Source: Bradyrhizobium glycinis
Lineage (GTDB): Bacteria > Pseudomonadota > Alphaproteobacteria > Rhizobiales > Xanthobacteraceae
NCBI RefSeq assembly: GCF_016031655.1
Contig: NZ_JACCHQ010000028.1
Coordinates: forward strand, 29,317 to 93,316
Length of the DNA stretch: 64,000 nucleotides
Direction of reading: 5' to 3'
Positions 1 to 9,962 of the stretch are shown here, piece by piece. The position numbers and the translations under genes are program-made. The notes beneath the pieces are model-generated. The model was not told the origin of the DNA. It saw nothing but the letters and a program-made list of their open reading frames with translations, and ran no database searches. Numbering within the stretch: position 1 is the first letter of the stretch; every line of letters begins with the position of its first letter.

Positions 1-544
1 CGCGGTCCGACCATTTTTCGATCCACGACGCCAGTGAACTTGCCGGTTCGCGGTCGAGCATGATGCAATGGAGCCGGTGTCGCGGATAGCCCGCATCAAT
101 CAATATCTGTAGCGGATTGAACAGACTTTCCGCGAGCACATAGGGCCCCATCGTCTCCTTGCTGAAGATATTCGGGCTATTGCTTGCTGAGGGCACGATC
201 CAAGGTCTCAATGAGCTACCGACCATTGCATCGCGCAGGATGGCTTTCACCGGCTGGTAGTATGAGGGCATTCCCATCGTGCCAAACAGGTTAGTCAGCG
301 CCGTCGACCCGACGCGGCATTTCCCCCATGCGAAATGCAGCATCGGAAAATCGTGCGCCGGCCGCTGCCGAAAGCTTGCGGAAAGGCACTCAGTAACTTC
401 CCGCATCAAAGTCTCGAGACTGACTGTTCTGGTTTGGAATTCGCCAACTGGCGAGAGCGGCATCATGTCGAGCGAGCTGGGCTGCTGGCGTATCAGATCG
501 GCCATTCGGTGCAGGGAGTCGGCGAAGACCTGGTTGTTGTTCAT
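1..544 (-). CDS. Sulfotransferase-like P-loop protein, 3' part missing (runs off the window)
   Basis: The reverse strand is open from an ATG at 544 to the window edge, giving the first 181 residues of a longer protein. Residues 70-83 read HFAWGKCRVGSTAL, which resembles the 5'-phosphosulfate (PAPS) binding loop of sulfotransferases, where a short strand is followed by a Lys/Arg-Ser-Gly/Thr turn. The following Tyr/Pro-rich helix region fits the same fold. An AGGGAG ribosome site lies 8 bases before the start. In this family the product transfers sulfate from PAPS to a small molecule, sugar or protein, but the substrate cannot be told here. The gene may be followed by others outside the window. 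The fold call rests on one motif, so it is moderate only. Confidence 0.5.
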   Translation of the reverse strand, partial: MNNNQVFADSLHRMADLIRQQPSSLDMMPLSPVGEFQTRTVSLETLMREVTECLSASFRQRPAHDFPMLHFAWGKCRVGSTALTNLFGTMGMPSYYQPVKAILRDAMVGSSLRPWIVPSASNSPNIFSKETMGPYVLAESLFNPLQILIDAGYPRHRLHCIMLDREPASSLASWIEKWSDR

Positions 545-699
545 GTTGGGGCTCCCTGGAACAGATACCGCTGGCGATGATGATCGCGCTTTTCGGGGCT
601 CCTCCTACCTATAGTTGTTTTATGGTTGCCGTCAAACCCGTGGTTTATCGGGGTTGCGACGGGCGAGCATCGACGCGATGCTCGCCGCTTCGCCGCAAA

Positions 700-2415
700 T
701 CAGGCCGCGCGCACCGTCTCGAGGAACTTCTCGACCTCGGCTTTCAGGAGTCCGCTCTCGCTGGAGAGTGTGCGCGCCGATGATAGCACCTGTCCGGACG
801 CAGCGCCGGTGGCGCTGGCGCCCTGGCTGACCTGAGCGATCTTGTCCGCAACTTCGACGGTTCCCTTCGCTGCCTCGTTGACATTGCGCGCAATCTCGGC
901 CGTCGCAGCACCCTGCTCTTCAATGGTTGCAGCGATGGTCGTCGAGATGTCCGAGATCCTGCCGATGGTGGCGCTGATCTCCTTGATCGCGCCAACGGAG
1001 TCCTCCGTCGCGCTCTGCATGCCGGCGATCTGCGCTCCGATTTCCTCCGTGGCCTTCGCGGTCTGTGCCGCAAGGGCCTTGACCTCGCTCGCGACCACGG
1101 CGAAGCCGCGGCCGGACTCGCCGGCGCGAGCTGCCTCGATCGTGGCGTTCAGAGCCAGCAGGTTGGTCTGCTCCGCAATCGCGGTGATCAACTTGACGAC
1201 GTCGCCGATCCGGCCCGCAGCCTTGAGCAATTCGTTGATCTGCGCGTCGGTGCGCTCGGCCTGCCTCACCGCTTCGCCGGCGATGCGGCTGGAATCGTGC
1301 ACCTGCCGGCCGATCTCGACTACCGACGTGCTCATCTCTTCTGCGGCGGAAGCCACAGCGCCGACATTGGCGGAGGCCTCTTCGGAAGCTGCGGCCACCA
1401 TCCCGGAGAGTTGCTGCGTCTCCTCTGCCGTCCCCGACAGCGTGCCGGCGGCGGATTCGAGTTGCTGGGAGGCTGACGATACCGAGTTGATGATGCTACC
1501 GACCGCGGCTTCGAACGCACCGGCGAGCTTCATCATCTCGTCCTTGCGCCGGGCGGCGGCTGCGGCCTCCAGATCCTTCTGCTCGGCTTCCATCCGCTCG
1601 ATGCGGATCAGATTGTCTTTGAAGGTACGGGCCGCACGGGCGTTGTCACCGATTTCGTCGCCACGGGTCGTGAAGGGAATCTCGATGGCCTTGTTGCCGT
1701 CGGCGAGCTGCCGCAGCACATCGCCGATATGCCGGATCGGCCGGGCGATGTTCAGCACCGCGAAGACTGCGGAACCGATCAGCGTCAACATGACGGCCAC
1801 GCCTATGATCAGCGCCAAATTGGCGGTAGAATCCAATTCCTCCAGCACCTGGCTCTTACGCTTGGCCGCGTATTCGTTGGCGATGTCCACTCCCTTGTCA
1901 ATGGCAGCGTTGACTTGCCCAGCCGCCGGGAATGTACGCTCGTTAAGAACGCGGGCTTTCTCCGCTTCCGCCTCGGCCTTGGCCCCTCCATTGGAGCCAA
2001 TGACGCGCTTTTGCGCCTCCGCAAGCTCGATGGCGCTGGTCAGATACGCATCCACAGCTTTCCGGGCCGCCTGGTAGGCATCCTTTGTAAACTGTTGTCT
2101 GGCCCGATCGCGCGCGGCATCAATCTCCGTGTCGGCTTTGGTCACGTTGGTGCGGAGAACCTGAAGGAGCTCGTCGATTCTTGCGACTGACTGCGCGGAC
2201 GCGATCTCAAGAGCCGTTGTCTGCGCCCGCGCTATCGCTGTCTGCGCCGACTGCGCATTGCCCTTGTTGAGATAGTTGAGAATTAACAAGCCGTTGGATG
2301 CCACAATCGACCGATTGCCCAGCGCCTGATTGACCAGCATGCCACCGACCAGCAGAATGCTGATCGCTGAGACGATGCCGAGCTTTGTGCCGATACGTAA
2401 TTTGAAGGATGCCAT
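700..2415 (-). CDS. Methyl-accepting chemotaxis protein
   Basis: A 571-residue transmembrane chemoreceptor. Residues 13-30 are the first membrane helix, about 31-200 a helical periplasmic sensor, 201-223 the second membrane helix, followed by a HAMP domain and a long coiled-coil signalling domain. The hairpin tip carries the conserved EQTNLLALNATIEAARAG, where CheA and CheW bind. No C-terminal NWETF-like pentapeptide is present, so adaptation would rely on CheR/CheB docking elsewhere. The sensor is of the all-helical four-helix-bundle type, ligand unknown. The start at 2415 is chosen because a G-rich ribosome site (GGGACGGGGG) precedes it; a TTG seven codons upstream is also open. No other chemotaxis genes are adjacent. 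Confidence 0.93.
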   Translation of the reverse strand: MASFKLRIGTKLGIVSAISILLVGGMLVNQALGNRSIVASNGLLILNYLNKGNAQSAQTAIARAQTTALEIASAQSVARIDELLQVLRTNVTKADTEIDAARDRARQQFTKDAYQAARKAVDAYLTSAIELAEAQKRVIGSNGGAKAEAEAEKARVLNERTFPAAGQVNAAIDKGVDIANEYAAKRKSQVLEELDSTANLALIIGVAVMLTLIGSAVFAVLNIARPIRHIGDVLRQLADGNKAIEIPFTTRGDEIGDNARAARTFKDNLIRIERMEAEQKDLEAAAAARRKDEMMKLAGAFEAAVGSIINSVSSASQQLESAAGTLSGTAEETQQLSGMVAAASEEASANVGAVASAAEEMSTSVVEIGRQVHDSSRIAGEAVRQAERTDAQINELLKAAGRIGDVVKLITAIAEQTNLLALNATIEAARAGESGRGFAVVASEVKALAAQTAKATEEIGAQIAGMQSATEDSVGAIKEISATIGRISDISTTIAATIEEQGAATAEIARNVNEAAKGTVEVADKIAQVSQGASATGAASGQVLSSARTLSSESGLLKAEVEKFLETVRAA

Positions 2416-3077
2416 CGTGAACCCCCGTCCCAGCAATTACCCGAGCCAGTTGGCAACCAAAAATTGAAATTCGCGTAAACGAATTGCAGCTTTATGCAAG
2501 TAGGCGCAGAAACATTTTTACACCTGGTAGTAGAATTACGGGATCGCGCTGCTTCAGCCAATCGTGATCAGCCGAAACGAGGCTGGTGACGGCGATGATG
2601 GCGTCGTTCAGCGCGTGGATGCGGCGACAAAGAGCAATTCGCCGCAGAGGCCGGTACCAACTCCGTCAGCAAGTCGACCATTTGTGGTGCCGAGCGAGAG
2701 GTGGCTGCCGAGATCGGAAATGTCCCCGTTCAGTGTGCGAATGGGAACCATAGGATACAAGCCCACCGATCGATCCGGGCCTGTTGGTGATGCGAATCGC
2801 CATTCTCCTCCGGCATATGCATTGAATGTCGTTGACACATCTTAAGATAGCACTAGCCTAGGTGAAAGAATCTTGAGCGGAGCCGGACAACCAGTTCCGG
2901 ACACCGCGCCCGCCGAGCTGGCGGAACTGCTCACACGATTGGAACTTATGGTTGAATCGCCGGTGCTGATCTTCCCGTCGCCAACGTTATGAGAATTCCG
3001 GCTTAGCGTCGGTCTCCGAGAGCGATGCTAACACCCGAATTGAAAGTGAAATCAACCAAAGCACCCGGATTCCGCCG
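2416..3077. other. Intergenic region with gene debris
   Basis: This 660-base gap separates the divergent chemoreceptor and methyltransferase genes. It is less GC-rich than the rest of the window at its edges. It contains the decayed L,D-transpeptidase remnant at 2683-2817. A perfect 10-base palindrome ATCTTAAGAT sits at 2839-2848 just after a TTGACA, and a short open frame of 39 codons (2873-2992, TTG start) has no recognisable product. The mixture looks like a site where older genes were lost, but I see no transposon ends. Confidence 0.5.
2683..2817 (-). pseudogene. Remnant of an L,D-transpeptidase (ErfK/YbiS type)
   Basis: Read on the reverse strand, this piece matches the catalytic end of the intact L,D-transpeptidase at 4875-5390. 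AGGE is shared in one frame, then TNRPGSIGGLVSYG in the next frame matches TNVPGSIGGFVSYG, then IRTLNGDISDL returns to the first frame and matches IRMLNDDITDL. Two single-base shifts are needed: one base lost after the GAA codon, and one base gained exactly at the catalytic cysteine codon (TCCC near 2743-2746 in place of TGC). The active-site His-Gly pair of HGTN has become Arg-Ile. Both catalytic residues are therefore lost, and no start or signal peptide remains. It is a dead duplicate or a relic of a related gene. Confidence 0.75.
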
Positions 3078-4070
3078 ATGTCGAACGCCACGAAACCTGC
3101 CCATTCCTTTCACAACCCACTGTTCTCTAGTATTACTCATGTCAGACTGCTCGCACGAGTCGATCGCACCATGGCCGTTGCCCGCGCCATCGAACGGCTC
3201 ATCCGACCCGGAATGCGCGTGCTCGACGCCGGCTGCGGTACCGGGCTCATGTCGTTCCTCGCTGCGAAGGCGGGCGCTTCTGAGGTCGTTGCGATCGATC
3301 GCGAGAACGTGGAGCTCGCGCGCGCCCTGGCAGAGGAGAATGGTCTTTCAAACAAGATCCGCTTCGTCGAAGGCGATCTCACAACCCAGTCGCGCGACAC
3401 GCTCAATGGTGGCTTCGATGCCATTATCGCCTTCGTCTATACGAATCATCTCGTTGTCGACGAGGCTCGCTCAACGCTCGTTTATGCTTTGCGCGAGCAA
3501 TTCGGCAGGCCGAATTGCATCATCATACCGGACCGGGTTCGCTATTCGGGTGTTGCTTGTGAATGGCCCGGTGTCGACGCCGGTACCGAACTAGACGATC
3601 TGCGCCGCACAATCTCCGATATGGAAAAGCGGTATCAGCTTAGCTTGAAGACGCTGTTCGAGACGGCACGCATGGAGTTACAGCACACGATGGCGCGCCC
3701 GCGCATCAGTGCTGACTACGAATGGTCTCCATCATGGGGAAGTGGAGGTTATCGTTATCTGCGCGGCGCATTCCGCAAACTGAGCAGAGAAAGCCAGGTT
3801 GCCGACATCAACTACGGTGCTGAGACGCAAACGGCACCTTATCCAAGCGAGTTGGGCCTGGACCTTGTCGCGCCGGGCTTATGCAATGCCATCCTTTGGA
3901 CACAAGAACTCTGGTCCGACAGCCATCTGCTGTGGACGGCAGAGCATATGAGCACTCTAGCCACGGCCGTCACCCTCGAAGCTAGCGATCGGCTCGTGGT
4001 AAAGCTCGATGCAGCTTGGCGTAAAACCAACTCCATCGGAGATGCAGCGCGCGTAGAGCGGGCGAGTTAA
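3078..4070 (+). CDS. SAM-dependent methyltransferase, protein arginine methyltransferase-like
   Basis: A 330-residue class I methyltransferase. Motif I is VLDAGCGTG at residues 48-56, and Asp74 in VVAID would bind the ribose of SAM. Upstream, the stretch HVRLLARVDRTMAVARAI (21-38) resembles the N-terminal helix of arginine methyltransferases (pattern H..ML.D..R...Y..AI). The region that should carry the double-Glu loop reads AFVYTNHLVVDEAR, so the two substrate-guanidinium glutamates are not evident. The C-terminal half (about 150-330) is a beta-rich region as in PRMTs. It could methylate another protein or small molecule. The gene stands alone between debris and a nuclease-like gene, and its base composition is a little lower in GC than its neighbours, hinting at transfer. 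Confidence 0.7.
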   Translation: MSNATKPAHSFHNPLFSSITHVRLLARVDRTMAVARAIERLIRPGMRVLDAGCGTGLMSFLAAKAGASEVVAIDRENVELARALAEENGLSNKIRFVEGDLTTQSRDTLNGGFDAIIAFVYTNHLVVDEARSTLVYALREQFGRPNCIIIPDRVRYSGVACEWPGVDAGTELDDLRRTISDMEKRYQLSLKTLFETARMELQHTMARPRISADYEWSPSWGSGGYRYLRGAFRKLSRESQVADINYGAETQTAPYPSELGLDLVAPGLCNAILWTQELWSDSHLLWTAEHMSTLATAVTLEASDRLVVKLDAAWRKTNSIGDAARVERAS

Positions 4071-4228
4071 TTGACAACGGGATCGTTGTGGCTGCCTTAT
4101 CCGTCGCGCTTGGACCAGCGTTCTCTGCATGGGTGGAATTTACGACCGGCCATGATCCGGACGAGGCGCGCGTTGGCAGCAGGCCGCGCGCCTTGCCGTC
4201 ATCCCAGACTCAGCCTTAGCATCGGTTG

Positions 4229-4819
4229 ATGCGTTTCCAGGATCGCCCGAATGCTTATCGGCCGCGGTTCGGCGGCTCGCCATTCGGCCGTCGCTTTGCC
4301 GGACTGGTGCCGTGGGTGTTCGTGATCGGGCTTGTCGGGTCGGTCGTGCTCACATTCCGGCACGGCACGAACTGGCCGGTTCCGCATCCGGGAGACGAGC
4401 GCGCGCAGGACGCCGAGATCATCCTCCAGCACTCAGGCAATCCCGACGATCGCCTGCCGATCGATGTCATCCGCACCATCGATGGCGACACTATCCTGGC
4501 GCGCGTACATCAACGCGATGGCCGCGATCTCGTCGCACGCGTTCGCCTGCGCGGCATCGATGCACCGGAGCTGAAGGCGTCCTGTCAGGAGGAATTGAGC
4601 AAGGCTGAAGCCGCGGCCGACGCACTGCGCGCGCTGCTCGGCCAGGGCGGCGTCACGGTCACCAATCTCGGGGCCGACAAGTACGGGCGCGTTCTTGCCG
4701 ATGTCGCGACCAGACGCACCGCCGACGTCGCGGCCGCCCTGCTCGCGGGCGGCTATGTGCGCCGCTACAATGGCGGCCACCGCGACGGCTGGTGCGCGCG
4801 GGGCTGGCGCTTCTGGTAA
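4229..4819 (+). CDS. Membrane-anchored thermonuclease (SNase-like) family protein
   Basis: A 196-residue protein with one membrane helix at about 23-43 and an SNase-like OB-fold after residue 75. Typical motifs are visible: IRTIDGDTIL (81-90), RLRGIDAPEL (106-115) and DKYGRVLADV (150-159), which hold the metal-binding acids and catalytic Arg/Glu of the staphylococcal nuclease family. In alphaproteobacteria many such proteins are small periplasmic or membrane-tethered forms, and nuclease activity has rarely been shown. The ATG at 4229 follows directly on a TTG, which could also serve as the start. The gene ends 55 bases before a convergent L,D-transpeptidase, with a shared hairpin between them. 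Confidence 0.82.
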   Translation: MRFQDRPNAYRPRFGGSPFGRRFAGLVPWVFVIGLVGSVVLTFRHGTNWPVPHPGDERAQDAEIILQHSGNPDDRLPIDVIRTIDGDTILARVHQRDGRDLVARVRLRGIDAPELKASCQEELSKAEAAADALRALLGQGGVTVTNLGADKYGRVLADVATRRTADVAAALLAGGYVRRYNGGHRDGWCARGWRFW

Positions 4820-4823
4820 CAAG

Positions 4824-4849
4824 AAAGCCACGTCGCACGACGCGGCTTT
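4824..4849. terminator. Probable bidirectional terminator hairpin
   Basis: AAAGCC-a-CGTCG pairs with CGACG-c-GGCTTT, a ten-pair stem with one mismatch and a four-base loop. It lies between convergent genes. Read on the reverse strand the stem is followed by CTTGTT, giving a fair T tract for the L,D-transpeptidase; read forward, TTTGGTTGT follows for the nuclease-like gene. Confidence 0.6.
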
Positions 4850-4874
4850 GGTTGTCCTCTCAGGATCTGCTCGA

Positions 4875-5390
4875 TCAGCGCGTCACGACCACCGTCGTGC
4901 CGACGGAGACGCGGCCGTAGAGATCGGTGATGTCGTCGTTGAGCATGCGGATGCAGCCATAGGATACGAAGCCGCCGATCGAGCCCGGCACGTTGGTGCC
5001 GTGGATCGCATATTCGCCGCCGGCGAGCGTCATCGCCGCAACGCCCATTGGGTTGCGCGGCGAACCGCCCGGAATGACGTCGGGGATGTTCGGCTTGTCG
5101 CGCTTCACCTCGGCGGGCGGCGCCCAGGCCGGATTGAGATATTTGCCGTCGATCTTCGTGGTGCCGGCCCATTGCTTGCCGGCCTTGCCGACGCCGACCG
5201 GATAGCGCACCGCGTGGCCATTCCCGAGGATGAGATAAAGCCGCCGCTCGCTGGTTTTGACCACGATGGTGCCCGGCGAATAGTCGGCCAGGTGTGCCCC
5301 CACCATTTCCGGTCGCGCCTGCGCCGCCGTCGACGTCAAGACCCCAGCCGCGATGGTGGCGGCCACCGCCACCGCAATCCTCATCGACAT
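4875..5390 (-). CDS. L,D-transpeptidase (ErfK/YbiS/YnhG family)
   Basis: A 171-residue secreted enzyme. Residues 1-25 form a signal peptide ending near AQA. The YkuD catalytic domain follows, with the hallmark HGTN at 130-133 and SYGCIRM at 143-149, Cys146 being the nucleophile. Such enzymes make 3-3 peptidoglycan crosslinks or attach proteins to the peptide stems in the periplasm; in rhizobia and other Hyphomicrobiales these crosslinks are common. The start at 5390 has a GGGGAAG ribosome site; an in-frame upstream extension lacks any signal sequence and is not needed. A decayed paralogue lies at 2683-2817. Confidence 0.92.
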   Translation of the reverse strand: MSMRIAVAVAATIAAGVLTSTAAQARPEMVGAHLADYSPGTIVVKTSERRLYLILGNGHAVRYPVGVGKAGKQWAGTTKIDGKYLNPAWAPPAEVKRDKPNIPDVIPGGSPRNPMGVAAMTLAGGEYAIHGTNVPGSIGGFVSYGCIRMLNDDITDLYGRVSVGTTVVVTR

Positions 5391-5676
5391 CGATGCTTCC
5401 CCTTGCCCAAAACGGATCGTCCAAAATGACGCAGAACTGGCAATCGCCGGCGCACCAAGCCCTCGTCGATGCTGATTCTGAACCGCGCCCGTTAACCGAA
5501 TGGTTTCCACGCGCGGCTGCCGAGGGCTGGCCAGCAGGGGGAACAAAGGAAATGTTCGAAATAAAGTAAATGACCAGAAAACAACACTCGGCGGGAAAGA
5601 TGAGAGGCGCGCTGCCGCGCCCGCTGACAACAGCGTGAGGGTGTTAATGGCAGTTGGTTGAGAGGGGCGCGACACG

Positions 5677-5803
5677 CTCGTGTCCCGGACAAGCGCAGCG
5701 ACGCGGAGCGCCGATCCGGGACCCAGTTCTTTCTTTCGGTCGATCGCTGGGCCCGGCTCAGCAGCGCATCACTTGCGTGCTGCGCTGCGTCCGGGGCACG
5801 AGA
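5677..5803. repeat. Intergenic repeat family E, copy 1
   Basis: A 127-base element starting CTCGTGTCCCGGAC and ending GTCCGGGGCACGAGA, its two ends being inverted. A second copy is at 38384-38527. It lies just after the acs stop. The rest of this gap (5391-5676) has no gene I can support; it should hold the L,D-transpeptidase promoter. Confidence 0.8.
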
Positions 5804-5811
5804 TCGGATCT

Positions 5812-7758
<1,947 letters not shown>

Positions 7759-8149
7759 GCTTCCCTCCACATGCGGCAAGCTCAGGCAGTGCCGACACCA
7801 TCATTTGATGGATTATGCGTCGGGCTAACCGGACCCGACAAGGAGCACAAGCTGGACCTTCGACGGGCAGCGGGCCATGCGGAGGATCAAGGTCCGGGAG
7901 GCCCACTGTCGCAAATCTGAAACAGGGCCGAGGGGCGCCTTTCGGCTCTTCCCCCAAACCGTCAGAAGGGACGCCGCAGAGCCCCTATGCGCCAGTCGGA
8001 GGTATTTAGCAACCTCTTCTCACTGATTCGGGACTCGCAATCGTGTTCGGAACACCCTAAATGGCCAACCCGGGTCCAAAGAGACCCCTCGGAACAAAAA
8101 TCACAACAGCGGCATTGATCGATAACAGACAGGGCTAAGGCGTAACACC
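7759..8149. other. Divergent intergenic region between acs and topoisomerase IB
   Basis: Both promoters must lie in these 391 bases, since the flanking genes point apart. Only short inverted stretches such as GAGGGGCGCCTTTCGGCTC near 7930 stand out. No coding frame, repeat family member or riboswitch is recognisable. Confidence 0.5.
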
Positions 8150-9319
8150 ATGATGGATCAGCAGAATCTCGGGACGATACGGCCCGCTTCAGCCGATCCT
8201 GCAGCAATTGCCCTGGCCAAGGCCCTCGGACAATGGCCGAAACCGGGCGGTTTCAGGCGCCCGAGCCCCAAGAAGACCTACGACACGGCGCCTGCGGCGA
8301 CGGTCGAGGCCCTTGCCAAGGAGCTGGGCTTGCGGCTCGGGGACCAGAACGAGCTGACCATCCGCCGTATCAAACGCGGCAAGGGCTATTTGTTCGTCCG
8401 TCCCAACGGTGCGCATATCCGCGACGCCCGCATCATCCGGCGGCTGCACGCCATGGCGGTGCCGCCGGCCTATCGCGAGGTGCGCTACTCCGCCGATCCG
8501 AACTCGCACCTTCAGGCGGTGGGCCGCGATGCCGCGGGCCGGCTGCAATATCGCTATCACGCCGACTGGGAGAAAGTCCGCGAGCAGCGCAAGGCGCATC
8601 GCCTGGCAAAGCTCGTCGGCGCGCTGCCGAAAATCCGGCGCAAGGTCTCGGCGTTCCTGTCTGGGGACGAGCCGACGCGCGAGTTCGCGCTCTCGGCCGT
8701 GATCGAGCTGATCGCGCGCACCGCGATCCGCCCCGGCAATGAATCCTACGCCCGCCTCAACGGCACCCGCGGCGCGACCACGCTGCTGAAGTCCAACGTC
8801 ACGCTGGAAGACGATTGTTTCGTGCTGACCTTCAAGGCCAAGGGCGGCAAGGCGGTGCGCAAAGAGTGCGACGCCGCCAAGCTGGTGCGCGCCATCGGCA
8901 TTTTGCAAAGCGTTCCCGGCAAGCGCATGTTCCAGTATCGCGATGCCTCCGGCGTCGTCCGCGCGGTCAACACCACCCAGGTGAACGCGTTTCTGCGCGA
9001 GATCGCCGGCATCAAGATCTCGCTGAAGGATTTCCGTACGCTGATGGCGTCCGCCGTCGTGGTCGAATCGCTATCGCGGATCACGCCGGCGAGCAGCCAG
9101 CGCGGCCGCAAGAAGCAGGTGCTGGACGCGATCCGCGCCGCCGCCGACCAGCTCTCCAACACGCCGGCGATCTGCCGCAAGAGCTACGTCCACGACACCA
9201 TCGTCACCGCCTTCGAGGAGGGCATCCTCGAGCGCTTCGCCGCGACCATGACGGGCCAGCGCTCGCAGGCCAGGCGGGAGCAGCTGCTGGCGCAGGTGGT
9301 GGCGACCGCGGCGGTGTAA
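8150..9319 (+). CDS. DNA topoisomerase IB (eukaryote/poxvirus type)
   Basis: A 389-residue type IB topoisomerase of the short bacterial kind, which relaxes supercoils of both signs by nicking one strand through a 3'-phosphotyrosine. The catalytic core is clear: IRPGNESYA (the first Arg region), LTFKAKGGK, and CRKSYVHD near the end with Tyr346 as the nucleophile. Most relatives have SYVHP; here Asp replaces Pro after His. Two ATG codons lie in tandem at 8150 and 8153. Such genes are scattered among alphaproteobacteria and are not essential. The gene is followed by a family A repeat and a convergent SRPBCC gene. Confidence 0.93.
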   Translation: MMDQQNLGTIRPASADPAAIALAKALGQWPKPGGFRRPSPKKTYDTAPAATVEALAKELGLRLGDQNELTIRRIKRGKGYLFVRPNGAHIRDARIIRRLHAMAVPPAYREVRYSADPNSHLQAVGRDAAGRLQYRYHADWEKVREQRKAHRLAKLVGALPKIRRKVSAFLSGDEPTREFALSAVIELIARTAIRPGNESYARLNGTRGATTLLKSNVTLEDDCFVLTFKAKGGKAVRKECDAAKLVRAIGILQSVPGKRMFQYRDASGVVRAVNTTQVNAFLREIAGIKISLKDFRTLMASAVVVESLSRITPASSQRGRKKQVLDAIRAAADQLSNTPAICRKSYVHDTIVTAFEEGILERFAATMTGQRSQARREQLLAQVVATAAV

Positions 9320-9336
9320 CGAAGCGCCGCTCTCGT

Positions 9337-9424
9337 ATGGTGGGCAAAGCGAAGCGTGCCCACCATTTGCTTATGGTGAAAGGTGGTGGGCACGGCGCGA
9401 AGAGCGCGCCTTTGCCCACCCTAC
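9337..9424. repeat. Intergenic repeat family A, copy 1
   Basis: GGTGGGCAAAGCG...CTTTGCCCACCCTAC with an internal inverted GTGCCCACCA/TGGTGGGCAC pair. Related copies are at 11075-11173 and 58406-58501. It fills the gap between the convergent topoisomerase and SRPBCC genes. Confidence 0.85.
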
Positions 9425-9441
9425 AAGAGCTCCGTCTAAAG

Positions 9442-9897
9442 CTACGTCTGGGCCGAGACACCCTGGTCAGGACCGGGATCGCCGCCTGCGGCTGCAATCG
9501 TGAGCCGCGCCAGATAGTGCGCCCAACCCGTTGCATGGGCCGCGGCCTGCGCTTCGCTCGGCAGGCCGCTATGGGTCATGCGCAGCAGCGTGCCGCCGTC
9601 CTGTTCGATCAGGTCGATCTCGATCAGGCTCGAGCCGGGCGGCACTTCCTGACCGCCCTCCCAGCCGAACGTGTAGGCCAGACGATGCACCGGCACGACC
9701 TCGCGGAACGCGCCGCGGGCGACGCCGCCGCGCGGGCTGACGCCCTTGAGCAGGTAGAGCCCGCCGGGATACGGCTCGGTGGTCGCGTCGGAGCCCATCC
9801 AGCTCAGGATCTTTTCGGGGTCGGTGAGGTAGGCGAAGACGGTGGCGCGCGGGGCCGCGATCTGGGTCTCGCGTCGCACTATGAATGGCTCGGGCAT
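9442..9897 (-). CDS. SRPBCC (AHSA1-like) family protein
   Basis: A 151-residue single-domain protein of the START/Bet v1 fold, Aha1-like subgroup. The opening RRETQIAAPRATVFAYLTDP and the central WEGGQEVPPGSS...IEIDLIEQDGGTLL...HSGLP pattern are typical of the family. These proteins hold hydrophobic ligands in a central cavity; the ligand is unknown in nearly all of them, and they often lie beside ArsR regulators, which is not the case here. The start lies close to that of the divergent cyclase gene, so the two share a short promoter region of about 65 bases. Confidence 0.85.
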   Translation of the reverse strand: MPEPFIVRRETQIAAPRATVFAYLTDPEKILSWMGSDATTEPYPGGLYLLKGVSPRGGVARGAFREVVPVHRLAYTFGWEGGQEVPPGSSLIEIDLIEQDGGTLLRMTHSGLPSEAQAAAHATGWAHYLARLTIAAAGGDPGPDQGVSAQT

Positions 9898-9962
9898 CGG
9901 CGATCATCCCTGGTCTGACCATGGGACATGGCGGCGGCCCTGCGCTCCGTCAAGGATTGCCC

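Noticed and set aside
842..2077. Long forward-strand open frame across the chemoreceptor gene
   Set aside because: It is antisense to a clear methyl-accepting protein, low in aromatic residues and Ser/Ala-rich as expected from GC-rich third positions.
4073..4198. Short open stretch that could be the end of another protein
   Set aside because: It reads through about 40 codons (DNGIVVAALSVALGPAF...) without a start and no recognisable product; too little to call.
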